Origin: Betaproteobacteria bacterium
Lineage (GTDB): Bacteria; Pseudomonadota; Gammaproteobacteria; Burkholderiales; Burkholderiaceae_C
DNA length: 64,000 nucleotides
Direction of reading: 5' to 3'
NCBI GenBank assembly: GCA_947453725.1
Contig: CANGHH010000001.1
Span: 372,001 to 436,000 of the forward strand
In this document: piece after piece, positions 41,099-50,015 of the stretch
Position numbering within the stretch: the stretch's first letter is position 1
How the letters are laid out: each line of letters opens with the position of its first letter
Made by a program: the position numbers and the translations under genes
Notes under the pieces: model-generated
The model's database searches: none
What the model saw: the letters and a program-made list of their open reading frames with translations, nothing else
Told to the model about the DNA's origin: nothing

Positions 41099-41160
41099 TT
41101 CACAAGCGCTTGGTGAAGCGCTTGTGAAAAGGGGCCGGGATCTCGCGATCCCGGCCCCTT
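41099..41160 (+). terminator. Tandem hairpins ending the pucBA transcript
   Basis: A 12-bp stem (TTCACAAGCGCT / AGCGCTTGTGAA, 41099-41128) is followed at once by a 14-bp stem (AAGGGGCCGGGATC and its complement, 41129-41160) and a T run. The second looks like an intrinsic terminator. The first could stabilise the abundant pucBA mRNA. The long minus-strand operon also ends here. Confidence 0.85.
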
Positions 41161-41205
41161 TTCCTTGAGGCAGTTCAAAGCCCTTGCCGGGCTGGTCGGT
41201 GCCCG

Positions 41206-41724
41206 CTACTTCATCTGCGTGAACGACAGCAGCATGCAGGCGAAGGCGAAGGCGCTCAGCACCCAGGCCAAGGTGTAACGCCAGGCACGGCCCTTGTAGA
41301 TGCCCATGTTGAAGTCAAAGGCGGCCTGCGGATCGGCGTAGTGGCTGGCCGGGTCGCTGGCCCAGACCAGACGGAGATTGGTCATCAGGAGCGTGCCGCC
41401 CACCAGGGCCAGCACAAAGGCCCAGCGGTTCAGCTGCATGAACAGCGCCGCCTGTTCCGCCCCGGCCTTGGTGCTCAGCAGCAGGGTCAGCGCGGTGAAC
41501 AGGAGATCGATCAGCAAGAGCGAGACTGAGCGCCGCGTGACGACATCCAGCGCGTTCTCCACGGCAGTCGCTGCGGCGAACTGCCCGTCTGCCAGCGCCC
41601 TGGCGCGGACCTGGATCGCAGCCTGGTAGGCGGCAAGGTCGGTCTCGGTGTGGGGCATGCCCCAGAAATAGCAATTCTTCATGTCAGATTTCCATCCAGG
41701 CTTGCTTGTCGAAATGGTGTTCAT
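41206..41724 (-). CDS. Unknown membrane protein at the end of the puf superoperon (172 aa)
   Basis: I do not recognise a family. The protein starts MNTISTSKPGWKSDMKNCYF after GGAG. It has a polar region of about 65 residues and then three hydrophobic segments (SVSLLLIDLLFTALTLLL, WAFVLALVGGTLLMTNLRL, WRYTLAWVLSAFAFACMLL). An ASDPASHYADPQAAFDFNMG loop lies between the second and third. It is 41 bases downstream of pucC on the same strand, so probably co-transcribed with the photosynthesis genes. A role in complex assembly is possible but unsupported. The open frame continues upstream into pucC; that extension is a shadow. Confidence 0.7.
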   Translation of the reverse strand: MNTISTSKPGWKSDMKNCYFWGMPHTETDLAAYQAAIQVRARALADGQFAAATAVENALDVVTRRSVSLLLIDLLFTALTLLLSTKAGAEQAALFMQLNRWAFVLALVGGTLLMTNLRLVWASDPASHYADPQAAFDFNMGIYKGRAWRYTLAWVLSAFAFACMLLSFTQMK

Positions 41725-41765
41725 GGGACCGTGCTCCTTCGCTGTCAGCTTTGTGATCGGCATCG

Positions 41766-43199
41766 TCAACGGGCTTCGACCGGCGCCAGCCGCGACGCGC
41801 TGCGAATCAGCGGCATCATCGCCAGGAGCGTGGCCAGCAGCAGCAGCACTTCCAGGCTGTAGACCAGGGTGTAGCTGGCTGTGGCGCCGGACCAGGCGGG
41901 CGGCAGGGCGCCGCGCGCGCCCATCGCCGAAACCAGATCGTGCAGGATGCCGCCGACGGCCACCGACGCCCCGGCGCAGGTGGCTTGCACGGCACCCCAG
42001 GCGCCGAGCGCCAGGCCGGCCTGTTCCCTGGGCGCCAGGTTCATCGTGGCAGTCAGGGTGCCATGCGCGAACAGGCCGCTGCCGAAGCCGATCGCCCAGG
42101 CGCCCATGCCGAACAGCACCGGCAGGTGCAGCGGCGCCGACACGATGACCGCGAAGAACGCCGGTATGCCCACGAAGGCGCCGATGCTGGCCATGCGGAA
42201 AGGGTCGGCGCCGCGGCTCAGGATGCGCGAAGCCAGACCGAAACCCATCAGGCCGCCGATGGCCATCGTGGCCGTCAGCTTGGTGGTCGACCCGACCGAC
42301 AGCCCGAGGATCTGGCCGCCATAGGGCTCGAGCAGCACGTCCTGCATGCCGAAGGCCATGGTGCCCAGACCGACGCCGACCAGGCGGCGCATCGCGTGGT
42401 CGGCATGCCTGAAGCGCTGCCATGCTTCGCTGAAACTGGGCTCGGCCTCGCCGGCAGGCTTGCTGCGGCGCTGGCGGGTTTCCTGGTGCCACAGCGCCAC
42501 CATGTTCAGCGCCAGGGTGACCACCGCCGAGCCCTGGATGACCTGGATCAGCCGCGCCGGGCTGAAGTCTTCCAGCAGGGCACCGAAGACCAGTGCGCTG
42601 ACGACCATCCCGGTGAGCTGCGCCACGTACATCAGGCCGACCACCTTGGGCTGTGCCGCCTCGGTGGTCAGGTCGGTGGCCAGGGCCAGCCCGGCGGTCT
42701 GCGTGATGTGGATGCCGGCGCCGACCAGCAGGAAGGCCAGTCCGGCGCCCAGCTGCCCCAGCCACACCGGCCAGTGTTGGGCATTGCCGCCACCCGACAG
42801 CACCAGCAAGGCGAAAGGCATGATCGCCAGACCGCCGAACTGAATCAGCGTGCCCTTCCAGATGTAGGGCACCCGCCGCCAGCCCAGCGCCGAGCGGTGG
42901 TTGTCGGACTTGAAGCCGATCAGCGCGCGCAGCGGCGCAAAGACCACCGGCAGCGAGATCATGATAGCCACCAGCGACGAGGGCACGCCGAGCTCGACAA
43001 TCATCACACGATTGAGCGTGCCGACCAGCAGCACCAACGCCATGCCGACCGAGACCTGGAACAGCGACAGGCGCAGCAGTTGCGACAAGGGCACTTCGGC
43101 CGAAGCGGCATCGGCAAAGGGCAGGAAGCGTGGACCCAGGCCTGACCAGGTCCGCATCAGCATTTGGCCCAGGGCGTTCATCTTGTCGTTCCGTCTCAT
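41766..43199 (-). CDS. pucC: PucC-type BCD-family MFS transporter (LH2 assembly factor)
   Basis: This 477-residue paralog of the protein at 32424 has about 12 membrane segments. It shares FLPFADAASAEVPLSQLLRL, GTLNRVMIVELGV, LRALIGFKSDN, GWRRVPYIWKGTLIQFGGL, TQTAGLALATDLT and GMQDVLLEPYGGQIL. The name pucC is inferred because the other copy sits in the lhaA position and this one lies close to pucBA, although on the opposite strand. The ATG at 43199 overlaps the crtC stop (ATGA); the ATG at 43181 is an alternative. PucC-type proteins help LH2 assembly. Confidence 0.88.
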   Translation of the reverse strand: MRRNDKMNALGQMLMRTWSGLGPRFLPFADAASAEVPLSQLLRLSLFQVSVGMALVLLVGTLNRVMIVELGVPSSLVAIMISLPVVFAPLRALIGFKSDNHRSALGWRRVPYIWKGTLIQFGGLAIMPFALLVLSGGGNAQHWPVWLGQLGAGLAFLLVGAGIHITQTAGLALATDLTTEAAQPKVVGLMYVAQLTGMVVSALVFGALLEDFSPARLIQVIQGSAVVTLALNMVALWHQETRQRRSKPAGEAEPSFSEAWQRFRHADHAMRRLVGVGLGTMAFGMQDVLLEPYGGQILGLSVGSTTKLTATMAIGGLMGFGLASRILSRGADPFRMASIGAFVGIPAFFAVIVSAPLHLPVLFGMGAWAIGFGSGLFAHGTLTATMNLAPREQAGLALGAWGAVQATCAGASVAVGGILHDLVSAMGARGALPPAWSGATASYTLVYSLEVLLLLATLLAMMPLIRSASRLAPVEAR

Positions 43200-44128
43200 C
43201 GAACCCGCGGCATGCGCCAGGGCAACATCAGTCGAACCGGCGTGGAAACCACGCGTGGCAGGTTCAGCGATTCGTGCACCGAGGTCACGCGCTCGCCGAA
43301 AAGCCGCGAGTCGAGCACCGAACGCACGTAGAAGGGCGTGTCTTCCAGCGTCTGCGCCACCCGTGCCGGCTCGCCCGGTTCGCTGCGCATGGCACGCTCG
43401 ATGCGCCAGGCGCTGCGCGGCAGCGCCTGGCGCGGCGGCGCATCGAAAGCCTCGGCGCTGCCGTCGGGCCGGAAGCGACGCGCAATGACGCGCTCGCCAC
43501 CGGACTTCTGCCGCACGTCGTAGATCACCGCCGTGCTGCCGTCCTTGAGCGCGGCGCGCGACCAGTCCCACTCGGTGAAGGGGCGGTCTATCGGCTCGTC
43601 GCCTTCGTTGCTATCGAGATAGGCCTCGCCGCTCCAGCGCGCGCCGGGCTGGTCGAGCTCGACCTCGACACGGGCGCAGGGCGCGATCGGCCCCCAGCGG
43701 TGACGGCCGCCGTCGTCCAGCGGCGCGTGAAAGGTCGACAGGCCGCGCGGCCATACCCGGACACGCCCGCGCACGCGCTGCGGGATCGGCATGCCGACTT
43801 CGTTCAGGTCGATCTGCAGCGAGCGCCCGTCCCACTGCAGGCTGCTTGGGCCGACGCGGAAGGCGCTGGCGCTGCGCTGCACGCTGGCGGCGCTGCGTTC
43901 GGTCATCGTCCAGCGCCGGCCGGCGGCGCCGTACAGCGCCACGTTGATGGCGCAGTGGTTCTCGGCCGGCGTGGCCGGGTTCTTGCGGAGGGCCCACGCG
44001 TAGTAGGGCGAGAAGACGCTGCCCACGAAGGCGATCAGGGTCAAGGCGTGGCGGCCGTCGTCGCTGATCGCGTCGACGTACCACCAGAGGTAGCCACCCG
44101 GCGTGACCGGCTGGTCGAATCGAGGTGC
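43196..44128 (-). CDS. crtC: Hydroxyneurosporene synthase (carotenoid 1,2-hydratase), start unresolved
   Basis: The frame carries CrtC hallmarks: PVTPGGYLWWYVDAISDDG, LIAFVGSVFSPYYAWALRK, NPATPAENHCAINVALYG, RRWTMTERS and RPFTEWDWSRAALKDGS. The enzyme adds water across the C1-C2 bond of neurosporene or lycopene. Recognisable sequence begins near 44128, inside the end of crtD. No ATG, GTG or TTG in this frame lies near that point; the first in-frame starts upstream are more than 300 bases away (farthest a GTG at 44476) and would add about 95-115 residues with no CrtC-like features. The true start may be a rare codon or coupled to crtD translation. The 5' end given is only the start of recognisable sequence. 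Confidence 0.85.
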   Translation of the reverse strand, partial: APRFDQPVTPGGYLWWYVDAISDDGRHALTLIAFVGSVFSPYYAWALRKNPATPAENHCAINVALYGAAGRRWTMTERSAASVQRSASAFRVGPSSLQWDGRSLQIDLNEVGMPIPQRVRGRVRVWPRGLSTFHAPLDDGGRHRWGPIAPCARVEVELDQPGARWSGEAYLDSNEGDEPIDRPFTEWDWSRAALKDGSTAVIYDVRQKSGGERVIARRFRPDGSAEAFDAPPRQALPRSAWRIERAMRSEPGEPARVAQTLEDTPFYVRSVLDSRLFGERVTSVHESLNLPRVVSTPVRLMLPWRMPRVR

Positions 44129-45621
44129 CCCAGCAGCGTCGCGGCCGCCCGTTGCCCCGACAGCGCCGCCATCGGCACGCCCGGCCCCGGGTGCACCCCG
44201 CCCCCCGCCAGGTACAGGCCCGGCATGCGGCAGATCGCCCCCGGTCGCTGGAAAGACGCCATCCAGCCGTGGGTCGCCTGGCCGTACAGCGCCCCGCCAG
44301 TGGCCGGGAACAGGTGGTGAAAGTCCTGCGGCGTGGTCATCTGCACCTGTTGCGGCGTCCAGTCGATCTGCAAGCCGCAGCCCCGCAGCAGCGCCAGGCT
44401 GTGTTGTTCGCAATGGAGGGTCTCCTCGGGGGGCAAGGGGCGATGGTCGCCGTCGGCGGGGGCGTTGACCAGGCACAGCAGGCGCTCGCGTGCGCCCTCG
44501 GGCAGGCTGTCGTGGTCGCTGCGGTCCTGCGCGCAGACGTAGACCGTGCCGGCCCGCGGTAGCTGCCGAAGGCGGAAGATGTCGTCGAATTCGGCGTGGT
44601 AGTCGTCGTCGAAGAAGACGTTGTGGCGGGCCAGCGGAAAGCCCGCCGTGGCCGTGTGTGCCGACCAGGTCAGTGCCGACAGTGAACGCCGGGCAACCGG
44701 CAATGGCGGTACGGCATGGGTCACGCGGTCGCCCAGCAGGCCGTCGACCAGCGCTTGTGGCGCGCCATTGAAGACCACCGAGTCGGCGGCGATTTCTTCA
44801 CCGCCGGCCAGCACCACGCCACGCACGCGCCCGCCCTGCACCAGGATGCGTTCGCAGGGCGCGTTGTAGCGCAGCGTGGCGCCGCGCCGCTCGGCCAGCC
44901 TGGCGAAGCTTTGCGCGATGGCGTGCATGCCGCCATCGACGGACCAGACGCCATCGAGTTCGACCTGCGCCACCAGCATCAGCGTGGCCGGCGACTGCCA
45001 GGGTGACGAGCCGGTGTAGGTGGCATAGCGCGCGAAGAGCTGGCGCAGCCGGTGGTCGTGGAAGTGGCGGCCCAGGCTGCTCCACAGCGAGGCGAAGGGC
45101 CCCAGGCCCGCCAGCGTCATCAAGCCGCGCGGGCCCAGGTCGCGCGCCAGCGCGTTCATGCGCGGGCGCGCGGCGCGGATGTAGGGGCCTTCCAGCGCCC
45201 GGTAGACGCGCTGGGCCTGGTCGCAAAAACCCAGGAAGCGCCGGGCTTCGGCCGGGCCGGCGAATTCGCCGATGGCCGCTGCCGACTGTTCGCGGCTGGC
45301 GTGCAGGTCCAGCCGCTGGTGATGGCCGCGCCAGGCGTGACGGGCCAGCACGTTCAGCGGGGTCAGCGCGGGCAGGTCGGCCAGGGTGCCACCGGCCTCG
45401 GCCAGGATCTGCTCGAAAACCCAGCGCATCGTGAACACCGTCGGGCCGGCGTCGATGGCGGCGCCGTCGACCCGGGTCTGCCGCATCTTGCCGCCCGGGG
45501 TGGCGGCCGCCTCGACCAGCGTGACCTGCAGGCCGCGCCGGGCCAGCAGCAAGGCGCTGACCAGCCCGCCGATGCCGGCGCCGACGACGACCACGCGGTG
45601 GTCGGTCCGCAGCTCAGCCAT
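44041..45621 (-). CDS. crtD: Carotenoid 3,4-desaturase (hydroxyneurosporene desaturase)
   Basis: This 526-residue CrtI-like flavoprotein has the N-terminal VVVGAGIGGLVSALLLARRG and PGGKMRQTRVDGAAIDAGPT motifs. The family C-terminus is RMPGLYLAGGGVHPGPGVPM. CrtD introduces the 3,4 double bond of hydroxylated carotenoids in the spheroidene pathway. The last 25 or so residues (after AATLLGHLDS) are low-complexity Ser/Thr/Arg and overlap the beginning of crtC by about 90 bases. It overlaps crtA by 8 bases. Confidence 0.93.
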   Translation of the reverse strand: MAELRTDHRVVVVGAGIGGLVSALLLARRGLQVTLVEAAATPGGKMRQTRVDGAAIDAGPTVFTMRWVFEQILAEAGGTLADLPALTPLNVLARHAWRGHHQRLDLHASREQSAAAIGEFAGPAEARRFLGFCDQAQRVYRALEGPYIRAARPRMNALARDLGPRGLMTLAGLGPFASLWSSLGRHFHDHRLRQLFARYATYTGSSPWQSPATLMLVAQVELDGVWSVDGGMHAIAQSFARLAERRGATLRYNAPCERILVQGGRVRGVVLAGGEEIAADSVVFNGAPQALVDGLLGDRVTHAVPPLPVARRSLSALTWSAHTATAGFPLARHNVFFDDDYHAEFDDIFRLRQLPRAGTVYVCAQDRSDHDSLPEGARERLLCLVNAPADGDHRPLPPEETLHCEQHSLALLRGCGLQIDWTPQQVQMTTPQDFHHLFPATGGALYGQATHGWMASFQRPGAICRMPGLYLAGGGVHPGPGVPMAALSGQRAAATLLGHLDSTSRSRRVATSGGTSTRSATTAATP

Positions 45622-46426
45622 GGCGCCGGCCCTGCCAAACGCCCTGCACCAGCAGCGGAACGAAGCGCACGAACATGGTCTCGGAAAAGTAGCCGCCGCT
45701 GTAAGCGCGGTGGATGGCCTGCTGGTGGGCGCCGCTGTGCGCGTAGGCGGTCATCGCCGCGGTGTCGTCCCACAGGCTGAAGGTGGCCTGGCGCAGCAGC
45801 GGCGCTTCGCCCAGACCGGCTGCCAGCTGGCAACCGGCCGCGGCGTGCAGGTCGACTTCCGCCGGCGGCGCCAGCCGCCAGAACGACAGCGCGTGCTGGG
45901 GTCGGATCGAAGCCCGGGTCAGCGCCGCCACCGGGCCTCGGACTGGGGCTTCGGCGGTCACCGCCATTGCAGTACCGTCCCAGCTGCCCTGGCTGGAACT
46001 GGCCCGCAGCAGGGCCACGCAGCACTCGCGCGAACGGCTGCGGTAGGCGTCGAGCAGCGGCGACTGCTCGATGAAGCTGCGGGCCTGGTCTTCCTCGTCG
46101 AAGGTCAGGAACAGCCCCTGGTGGGTGCCGCTGGGCGACAGGCCGAAGCCGCCGCCAGCGCCGCTGCCCAGGACCTTGGAAAAGCCCAGGCCGGGGACCT
46201 GTCGCAGGGGCTTGTTGCCCAGCACCAGGCGCGACCACCCCCAGGACCGCGATGCGGGCAGCAGGTCGGCCAGCACGACCACGGCCACGCTGCCAACGGT
46301 CCGCGGCTTGGGCGGCGCCTTGCCGCTGCCCCTGGTGGCGCTGCGCTGCGCAGCGCCCGGCCGTTTGGGGGCGGATGCCGCTGTGCGCGCCGCCGGCACC
46401 GGGCCTCGAAGCGCGCTGGGTTTCAT
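45614..46426 (-). CDS. crtA: Spheroidene monooxygenase
   Basis: This 270-residue protein has CrtA features: VAVVVLADLLPASRSWGWSR, LRQVPGLGFSKVLGSGAGGGF, PSGTHQGLFLTFDEEDQAR and LWDDTAAMTAYAHSGAHQQAI. The first 40 residues are basic and variable. CrtA uses O2 to place a keto group at C2 of spheroidene, giving spheroidenone in aerated cells. It lies between pufC and crtD in the leftward superoperon and overlaps crtD. Confidence 0.93.
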   Translation of the reverse strand: MKPSALRGPVPAARTAASAPKRPGAAQRSATRGSGKAPPKPRTVGSVAVVVLADLLPASRSWGWSRLVLGNKPLRQVPGLGFSKVLGSGAGGGFGLSPSGTHQGLFLTFDEEDQARSFIEQSPLLDAYRSRSRECCVALLRASSSQGSWDGTAMAVTAEAPVRGPVAALTRASIRPQHALSFWRLAPPAEVDLHAAAGCQLAAGLGEAPLLRQATFSLWDDTAAMTAYAHSGAHQQAIHRAYSGGYFSETMFVRFVPLLVQGVWQGRRHG

Positions 46427-46461
46427 GCCGTTGGCCAGGGTTGCTGCGGGGCTGTCGCGGG

Positions 46462-47550
46462 CTACTTGCCCTTGACGCTGGCCTTGGCCGGCTTGACGTC
46501 GGCCGCCGCCACGATGGCTGGCGAGGCTGGCGTCTCGGGACCCTGCAGGCCTGGGAAATCCTTGGCCATGGCCACGCCGTACAGGGGTTTGTTCACGCCC
46601 TGGTGGCAGGTCGCGCAGGCGACCTTGGGAGCGTCCCCGGTGGGTCCCAGGCGCTTGGCGGGCAAGACCTTGCCCAGCGGCAGCAGGTACTCAGTGTTCA
46701 GCTCGCGTGCCATGCGGATGCCGTGCCAGGCCACCGTGCGTTGCGGCGGGCTGAGTTGCCAGTTGCCGAAGGACTGGGTGTTGTGGCAGAAGGTGCAATT
46801 CACGCCCAGCGAGTTGGACATGTAGGCCATCAGCGCGTAGGTGCCCTCGGTGCCCTGGATCGAGTCGTGCCGCTGCCCGGTGATGGCCGTGGTGCCGGCC
46901 ACGCGGATCTTCGTGTCGCTGGTCAGGTACATCGACAGCGGGTCATTCGGCAGTGCCATCAGGCCCACGCTGCTGGCCGGCGCGTTCTGCCCGTTGCGGT
47001 TGCCCATGAAGTTGGCCTTCAGGTCCTGCGGCACCGGCGCCGTCCAGGCCAGTGCCGGCACCGGCTGGCCGCGGTGGCAGGTGTAGCAGGTGACGCCGGT
47101 GGCCGCGACGTGGGGTTTCCAGTCGGCATTGATGCGGCGGGTCATCTGCAGCATGCGCCGCGCCACGACCTTGGTGTACTTGCTGTCTTCGGCCAGGTTG
47201 TCGGGGTTGTGGCAGTAATTGCAGCCCTCGGACGGCGCCACCCAGGCGGTGATGGCCGCCATCTGGCTGGTGAACTGGCCGATGCTGAGATCACCCAGAA
47301 CCTGCACGTTCTTGAAGATCTGGCTGGCCTTGGGGCCGTCCGGCGAGCCGCCGCTCAGCAGCGCAGGCGCCTGGTTGACGGCGGCCACCTGGGCCGCGGT
47401 GCGCGGGTTGTGGACCTGCAGCATGCCGGTGCCGCGGTAGCCGGTCTGCAAGAGATCGATCGGCGGCCGCTCGCAGCCGGCCAGTAGCAGGGCTGTGCCC
47501 CAGGCTGCCAGGCAGGCCATCCGGCGCAGGGTCAGGTGGAAGGCTTTCAT
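46462..47550 (-). CDS. pufC: Reaction-centre tetraheme cytochrome c subunit
   Basis: This 362-residue protein has a lipobox (LLAGCE, Cys26) for membrane anchoring. It has four c-type heme sites: CNYCH (110-114), CYTCH (155-159), CTFCH (252-256) and CATCH (312-316). Met ligands are likely in helices such as ARRMLQMTR. It donates electrons to the photo-oxidised special pair on the periplasmic face. The C-terminal tail is Ala/Lys-rich. The start overlaps the pufM stop (ATGA). Confidence 0.97.
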   Translation of the reverse strand: MKAFHLTLRRMACLAAWGTALLLAGCERPPIDLLQTGYRGTGMLQVHNPRTAAQVAAVNQAPALLSGGSPDGPKASQIFKNVQVLGDLSIGQFTSQMAAITAWVAPSEGCNYCHNPDNLAEDSKYTKVVARRMLQMTRRINADWKPHVAATGVTCYTCHRGQPVPALAWTAPVPQDLKANFMGNRNGQNAPASSVGLMALPNDPLSMYLTSDTKIRVAGTTAITGQRHDSIQGTEGTYALMAYMSNSLGVNCTFCHNTQSFGNWQLSPPQRTVAWHGIRMARELNTEYLLPLGKVLPAKRLGPTGDAPKVACATCHQGVNKPLYGVAMAKDFPGLQGPETPASPAIVAAADVKPAKASVKGK

Positions 47551-48533
47551 GGCTTGACCCCCTGCACCAGGGTGGCCGGGTCGACCATGTTGCCGTAGAT
47601 CGGCGGGTAGGCCGGCGCCACGCCGTGCTGCACGGCCCACAGGTACCAGTTGTCGACCACGGTGCCGGTCAGCAGGATGCCGATGCCGCCGGTCAGTGGA
47701 CACAGCACCGCGAACCACCAGGCCCAGCGGTGGATGGACTCCATCGTCGCGTTGAAGCCCATGGTCCAGCGCCAGAAGAGGGCGGCCCGTTCGGAAGCCG
47801 TGCCCCGGTCGACGATCTGCTCCAGCTCGCGTTCACCGCCGAAGCGACTGACCGCCAGGATGGTGGCGCCGTGCATCGCGAAGATCAGCGCCGAGCCGTA
47901 GAGGAAGGCGATCGACAGCGCGTGGAAGGGGTTGTAGAAGAGGTTGCCGTAACGGATCGAGAAGGCAGCCGTCCAGTCCAGGTGAGAGAAGATGCCGAAA
48001 GGCACGGCTTCCGACCAGCTGCCCATCAACACCGGGCGGATAGCGCCCAGCACCAGGAACAGCCAGATGGCGGCGGCGAAGGCCCAGGCGATGTGCGTGC
48101 CCAGTCCGAGGGCGCGGGCCCGGGTGTACATGCGCGTCCACCACAGCAGGATGGAAATGGTCAGGAACAGGCCGGCCATCAGCCACCAGCCGCCGTCGTT
48201 CAAGGGCGGCAGGTGCAGCCCGTACTTCGGCGCCGGCGGGTCCAGCGACAGCCAGAACAGCTGGCGGACGAATTGCACCGGGTCGAAGCCGACCGAGGCC
48301 AGCATGTTGAAACCGATGATCAGGAAGGACAGTGTGCCGAAGAACAGCGAGGCCACGCCCAGCGTGCCCAGGTAGACCGGCCCGATCTGCGCCATGCCCA
48401 GCCAGGCCAGCGGTGGGAACTGCAGCGGCTTCTGGCTGCCCAGCCGGACGTCGTTGCCCGGCCCGAGGGGGACGCCGGCGTGGGTCGGTCCCGCAGCGCG
48501 GACGGTCGTGAAGAGGTTTTGGTATTCGATCAT
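47547..48533 (-). CDS. pufM: Photosynthetic reaction centre subunit M
   Basis: This 328-residue protein has five membrane helices. It has the M-type signatures [21 protein letters not shown] (His ligand of the special pair) and [22 protein letters not shown] (non-heme iron ligand region). [20 protein letters not shown] surrounds QA and a further iron His. With PufL it binds the bacteriochlorophylls, bacteriopheophytins and quinones. It is 16 bases downstream of pufL. Confidence 0.98.
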   Translation of the reverse strand: MIEYQNLFTTVRAAGPTHAGVPLGPGNDVRLGSQKPLQFPPLAWLGMAQIGPVYLGTLGVASLFFGTLSFLIIGFNMLASVGFDPVQFVRQLFWLSLDPPAPKYGLHLPPLNDGGWWLMAGLFLTISILLWWTRMYTRARALGLGTHIAWAFAAAIWLFLVLGAIRPVLMGSWSEAVPFGIFSHLDWTAAFSIRYGNLFYNPFHALSIAFLYGSALIFAMHGATILAVSRFGGERELEQIVDRGTASERAALFWRWTMGFNATMESIHRWAWWFAVLCPLTGGIGILLTGTVVDNWYLWAVQHGVAPAYPPIYGNMVDPATLVQGVKP

Positions 48534-48549
48534 GGGGGGTCCTCGACGC

Positions 48550-49389
48550 TCACTTCATGGGCCAGTGCGACCAGATCGGCATGTTCAGCCACCAGCCCCA
48601 CCATTCGGGCCAGCCACGGGTCCAGAAAGGTCCGCTGATGACGATGCACACGGCACTGAAGAAAACAGCGGCCAGGGCCAGGAACAGGCCCAGGCGGTGG
48701 ATGCCCAGCGAGCCGACCGAGTAGCCGATGGCGTCGCGGAAGAAGGTGTCCTCGTGGTCGGTGGTCTTGACCACCTGACCCTTGGGCGGGTTGCTCGCTG
48801 ACAGGATCAAGCCGCCGTGCATCGACAGCGCCAGCGTCGTCGTGAAGAAGAAGCTGATGGCGATCATGTGCGCCGGGTTGTAGTGGAAGTGCAGGTACTG
48901 GTAGCCGACGTTGGACACCCAGTCCAGGTGGCTGAAGATGCCGTACGGAAAGCCGTGGCCCCAGGCACCCAGCAACAGCGGACGGATCACGACCAGCGTG
49001 ACGTAGGCGCCGATGGCGAAGCTGAAGGCGATCGGCACGTGGTACTGCATGCCGAGCTTGCGGCAGATTTCCACCTCGCGCAGCGCCCAGGACACGAAGG
49101 CGCCGATGGCACACACCGTGATCAGCTGCCACAGGCCGCCCTTCAGCAGCGGCGCGAATTTCAGGCCGTAGGACAGGTCGGGCGGCGCGATGCTGATCTG
49201 CCAGATGTTCCAGGTCGGGCCCATCGCTGCGCCCCACAGGATCATGGCCGTACCCAGAAACGTAAAGAACACGGTCGTGACGCCGAAGAAGCCGACGTAG
49301 AACGGGCCCATCCAGAAATCGAACAAATCGCCACCGAGCAGGGTGCCACCGCGGACGCGGTATTTCCTCTCGAAACTCAACATGGCCAT
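48550..49389 (-). CDS. pufL: Photosynthetic reaction centre subunit L
   Basis: This 279-residue protein with five membrane helices begins [20 protein letters not shown], as is usual for Puf[24 protein letters not shown] carries the special-pair and accessory His residues. [20 protein letters not shown] and [20 protein letters not shown] carry the iron and QB-site residues. A good ribosome site (GGAGGAAGCACC) precedes it. Hairpins lie between pufA and this gene. Confidence 0.98.
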   Translation of the reverse strand: MAMLSFERKYRVRGGTLLGGDLFDFWMGPFYVGFFGVTTVFFTFLGTAMILWGAAMGPTWNIWQISIAPPDLSYGLKFAPLLKGGLWQLITVCAIGAFVSWALREVEICRKLGMQYHVPIAFSFAIGAYVTLVVIRPLLLGAWGHGFPYGIFSHLDWVSNVGYQYLHFHYNPAHMIAISFFFTTTLALSMHGGLILSASNPPKGQVVKTTDHEDTFFRDAIGYSVGSLGIHRLGLFLALAAVFFSAVCIVISGPFWTRGWPEWWGWWLNMPIWSHWPMK

Positions 49390-49404
49390 GGTGCTTCCTC
49401 CGGC

Positions 49405-49487
49405 GTCAAGCCCGCGGCGCGGCGCGGGACTTGATGTGCTGATTCATGTCTGCAGACGGGCGGGTGCGGCTGGCCGTCCCCGCCCGT
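49405..49487 (-). other. Intercistronic hairpins between pufA and pufL
   Basis: Two stem-loops lie in the 126-base gap. One has a 9-bp stem ACGGGCGGG / CCCGCCCGT (49456-49487) with an inner CGG/CCG stem. The second has TCAAG-CCCGCG pairing with CGCGGG-a-CTTGA (49406-49434). In Rhodobacter, hairpins here slow decay of pufBA mRNA relative to pufLM; the same role is inferred. Confidence 0.6.
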
Positions 49488-49515
49488 TGCTGTTCGGCTG
49501 TGCAGCCGTTGACGG

Positions 49516-49725
49516 TTACTTCGTCGGGGCCAGTGCAGCGACCGTGGTGGTGCTGTCGGCCGTGGCGGCAGCCACGGCCTTCTTGGCCGGTGCGCCACCG
49601 TCGAGCCAGTTGTATTTGTTCGTGCTCAGCAGGATGAGGTGAATCATCGCTGCGAGTCCGAACAGAAAAATACCCTGGACAACCAAGGCGCGAAGCGGGT
49701 CTACGAGACGCCAAATTCTCCACAT
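49516..49725 (-). CDS. pufA: LH1 light-harvesting alpha subunit
   Basis: This 69-residue protein begins [16 protein letters not shown]. It has one membrane helix with the bacteriochlorophyll ligand His in [13 protein letters not shown], followed by NKYNWLDGG, typical of LH1 alpha. The C-terminal 25 residues are an Ala/Thr/Lys extension. A GAGGAG ribosome site lies 9 bases before the ATG. Unusually, it is separated from pufB by a 74-residue gene. Confidence 0.95.
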   Translation of the reverse strand: MWRIWRLVDPLRALVVQGIFLFGLAAMIHLILLSTNKYNWLDGGAPAKKAVAAATADSTTTVAALAPTK

Positions 49726-49742
49726 GATTCCGAGCTCCTCAA

Positions 49743-49967
49743 TCAAATCAAATGCGACATGAAGGTGTACACGGCGGCTTTCACACCCCCGAATAGCGAC
49801 CCCACGCCTTCTGCACCTGGCAGCCATTCGCGCCACGGCCGACCCAGCGTTTGCCCGGCGAGGGCAATCAAGAAAAACACGATGAAACTCAAGCCGAAGA
49901 TGAGGAGATCCTTGCGGCTCTCGGGCATCGATGGTGTGGCGTGCAGCGCGTTGTGGGTTTGTGCCAT
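49743..49967 (-). CDS. Unassigned single-TM protein encoded between pufB and pufA (74 aa)
   Basis: The frame starts at an ATG 48 bases after pufB and ends 17 bases before pufA, with a ribosome-like GGAGAAAACGCC upstream. The protein has a polar N-terminus ([20 protein letters not shown]), one membrane segment ([19 protein letters not shown]) and a C-terminal amphipathic part with [11 protein letters not shown] and [13 protein letters not shown]. It has no His in the membrane segment, so it is not a light-harvesting polypeptide. PufQ and PufX are also small single-span proteins of puf operons, but I see no convincing similarity to either. Its position implies a role in pigment delivery or RC-LH1 structure; this is inference. 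Confidence 0.75.
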   Translation of the reverse strand: MAQTHNALHATPSMPESRKDLLIFGLSFIVFFLIALAGQTLGRPWREWLPGAEGVGSLFGGVKAAVYTFMSHLI

Positions 49968-50015
49968 GGCGTTTTCTCCTGTCAGGTCATTGCGGCCAAC
50001 TGATCGATCTAACGA

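Noticed and set aside
49743..49967. Assigning the 74-aa protein between pufB and pufA as PufQ or PufX
   Set aside because: Size and single membrane span fit both, but no family motif could be matched by eye and the position differs from both (PufQ before pufB, PufX after pufM). It is left unassigned.
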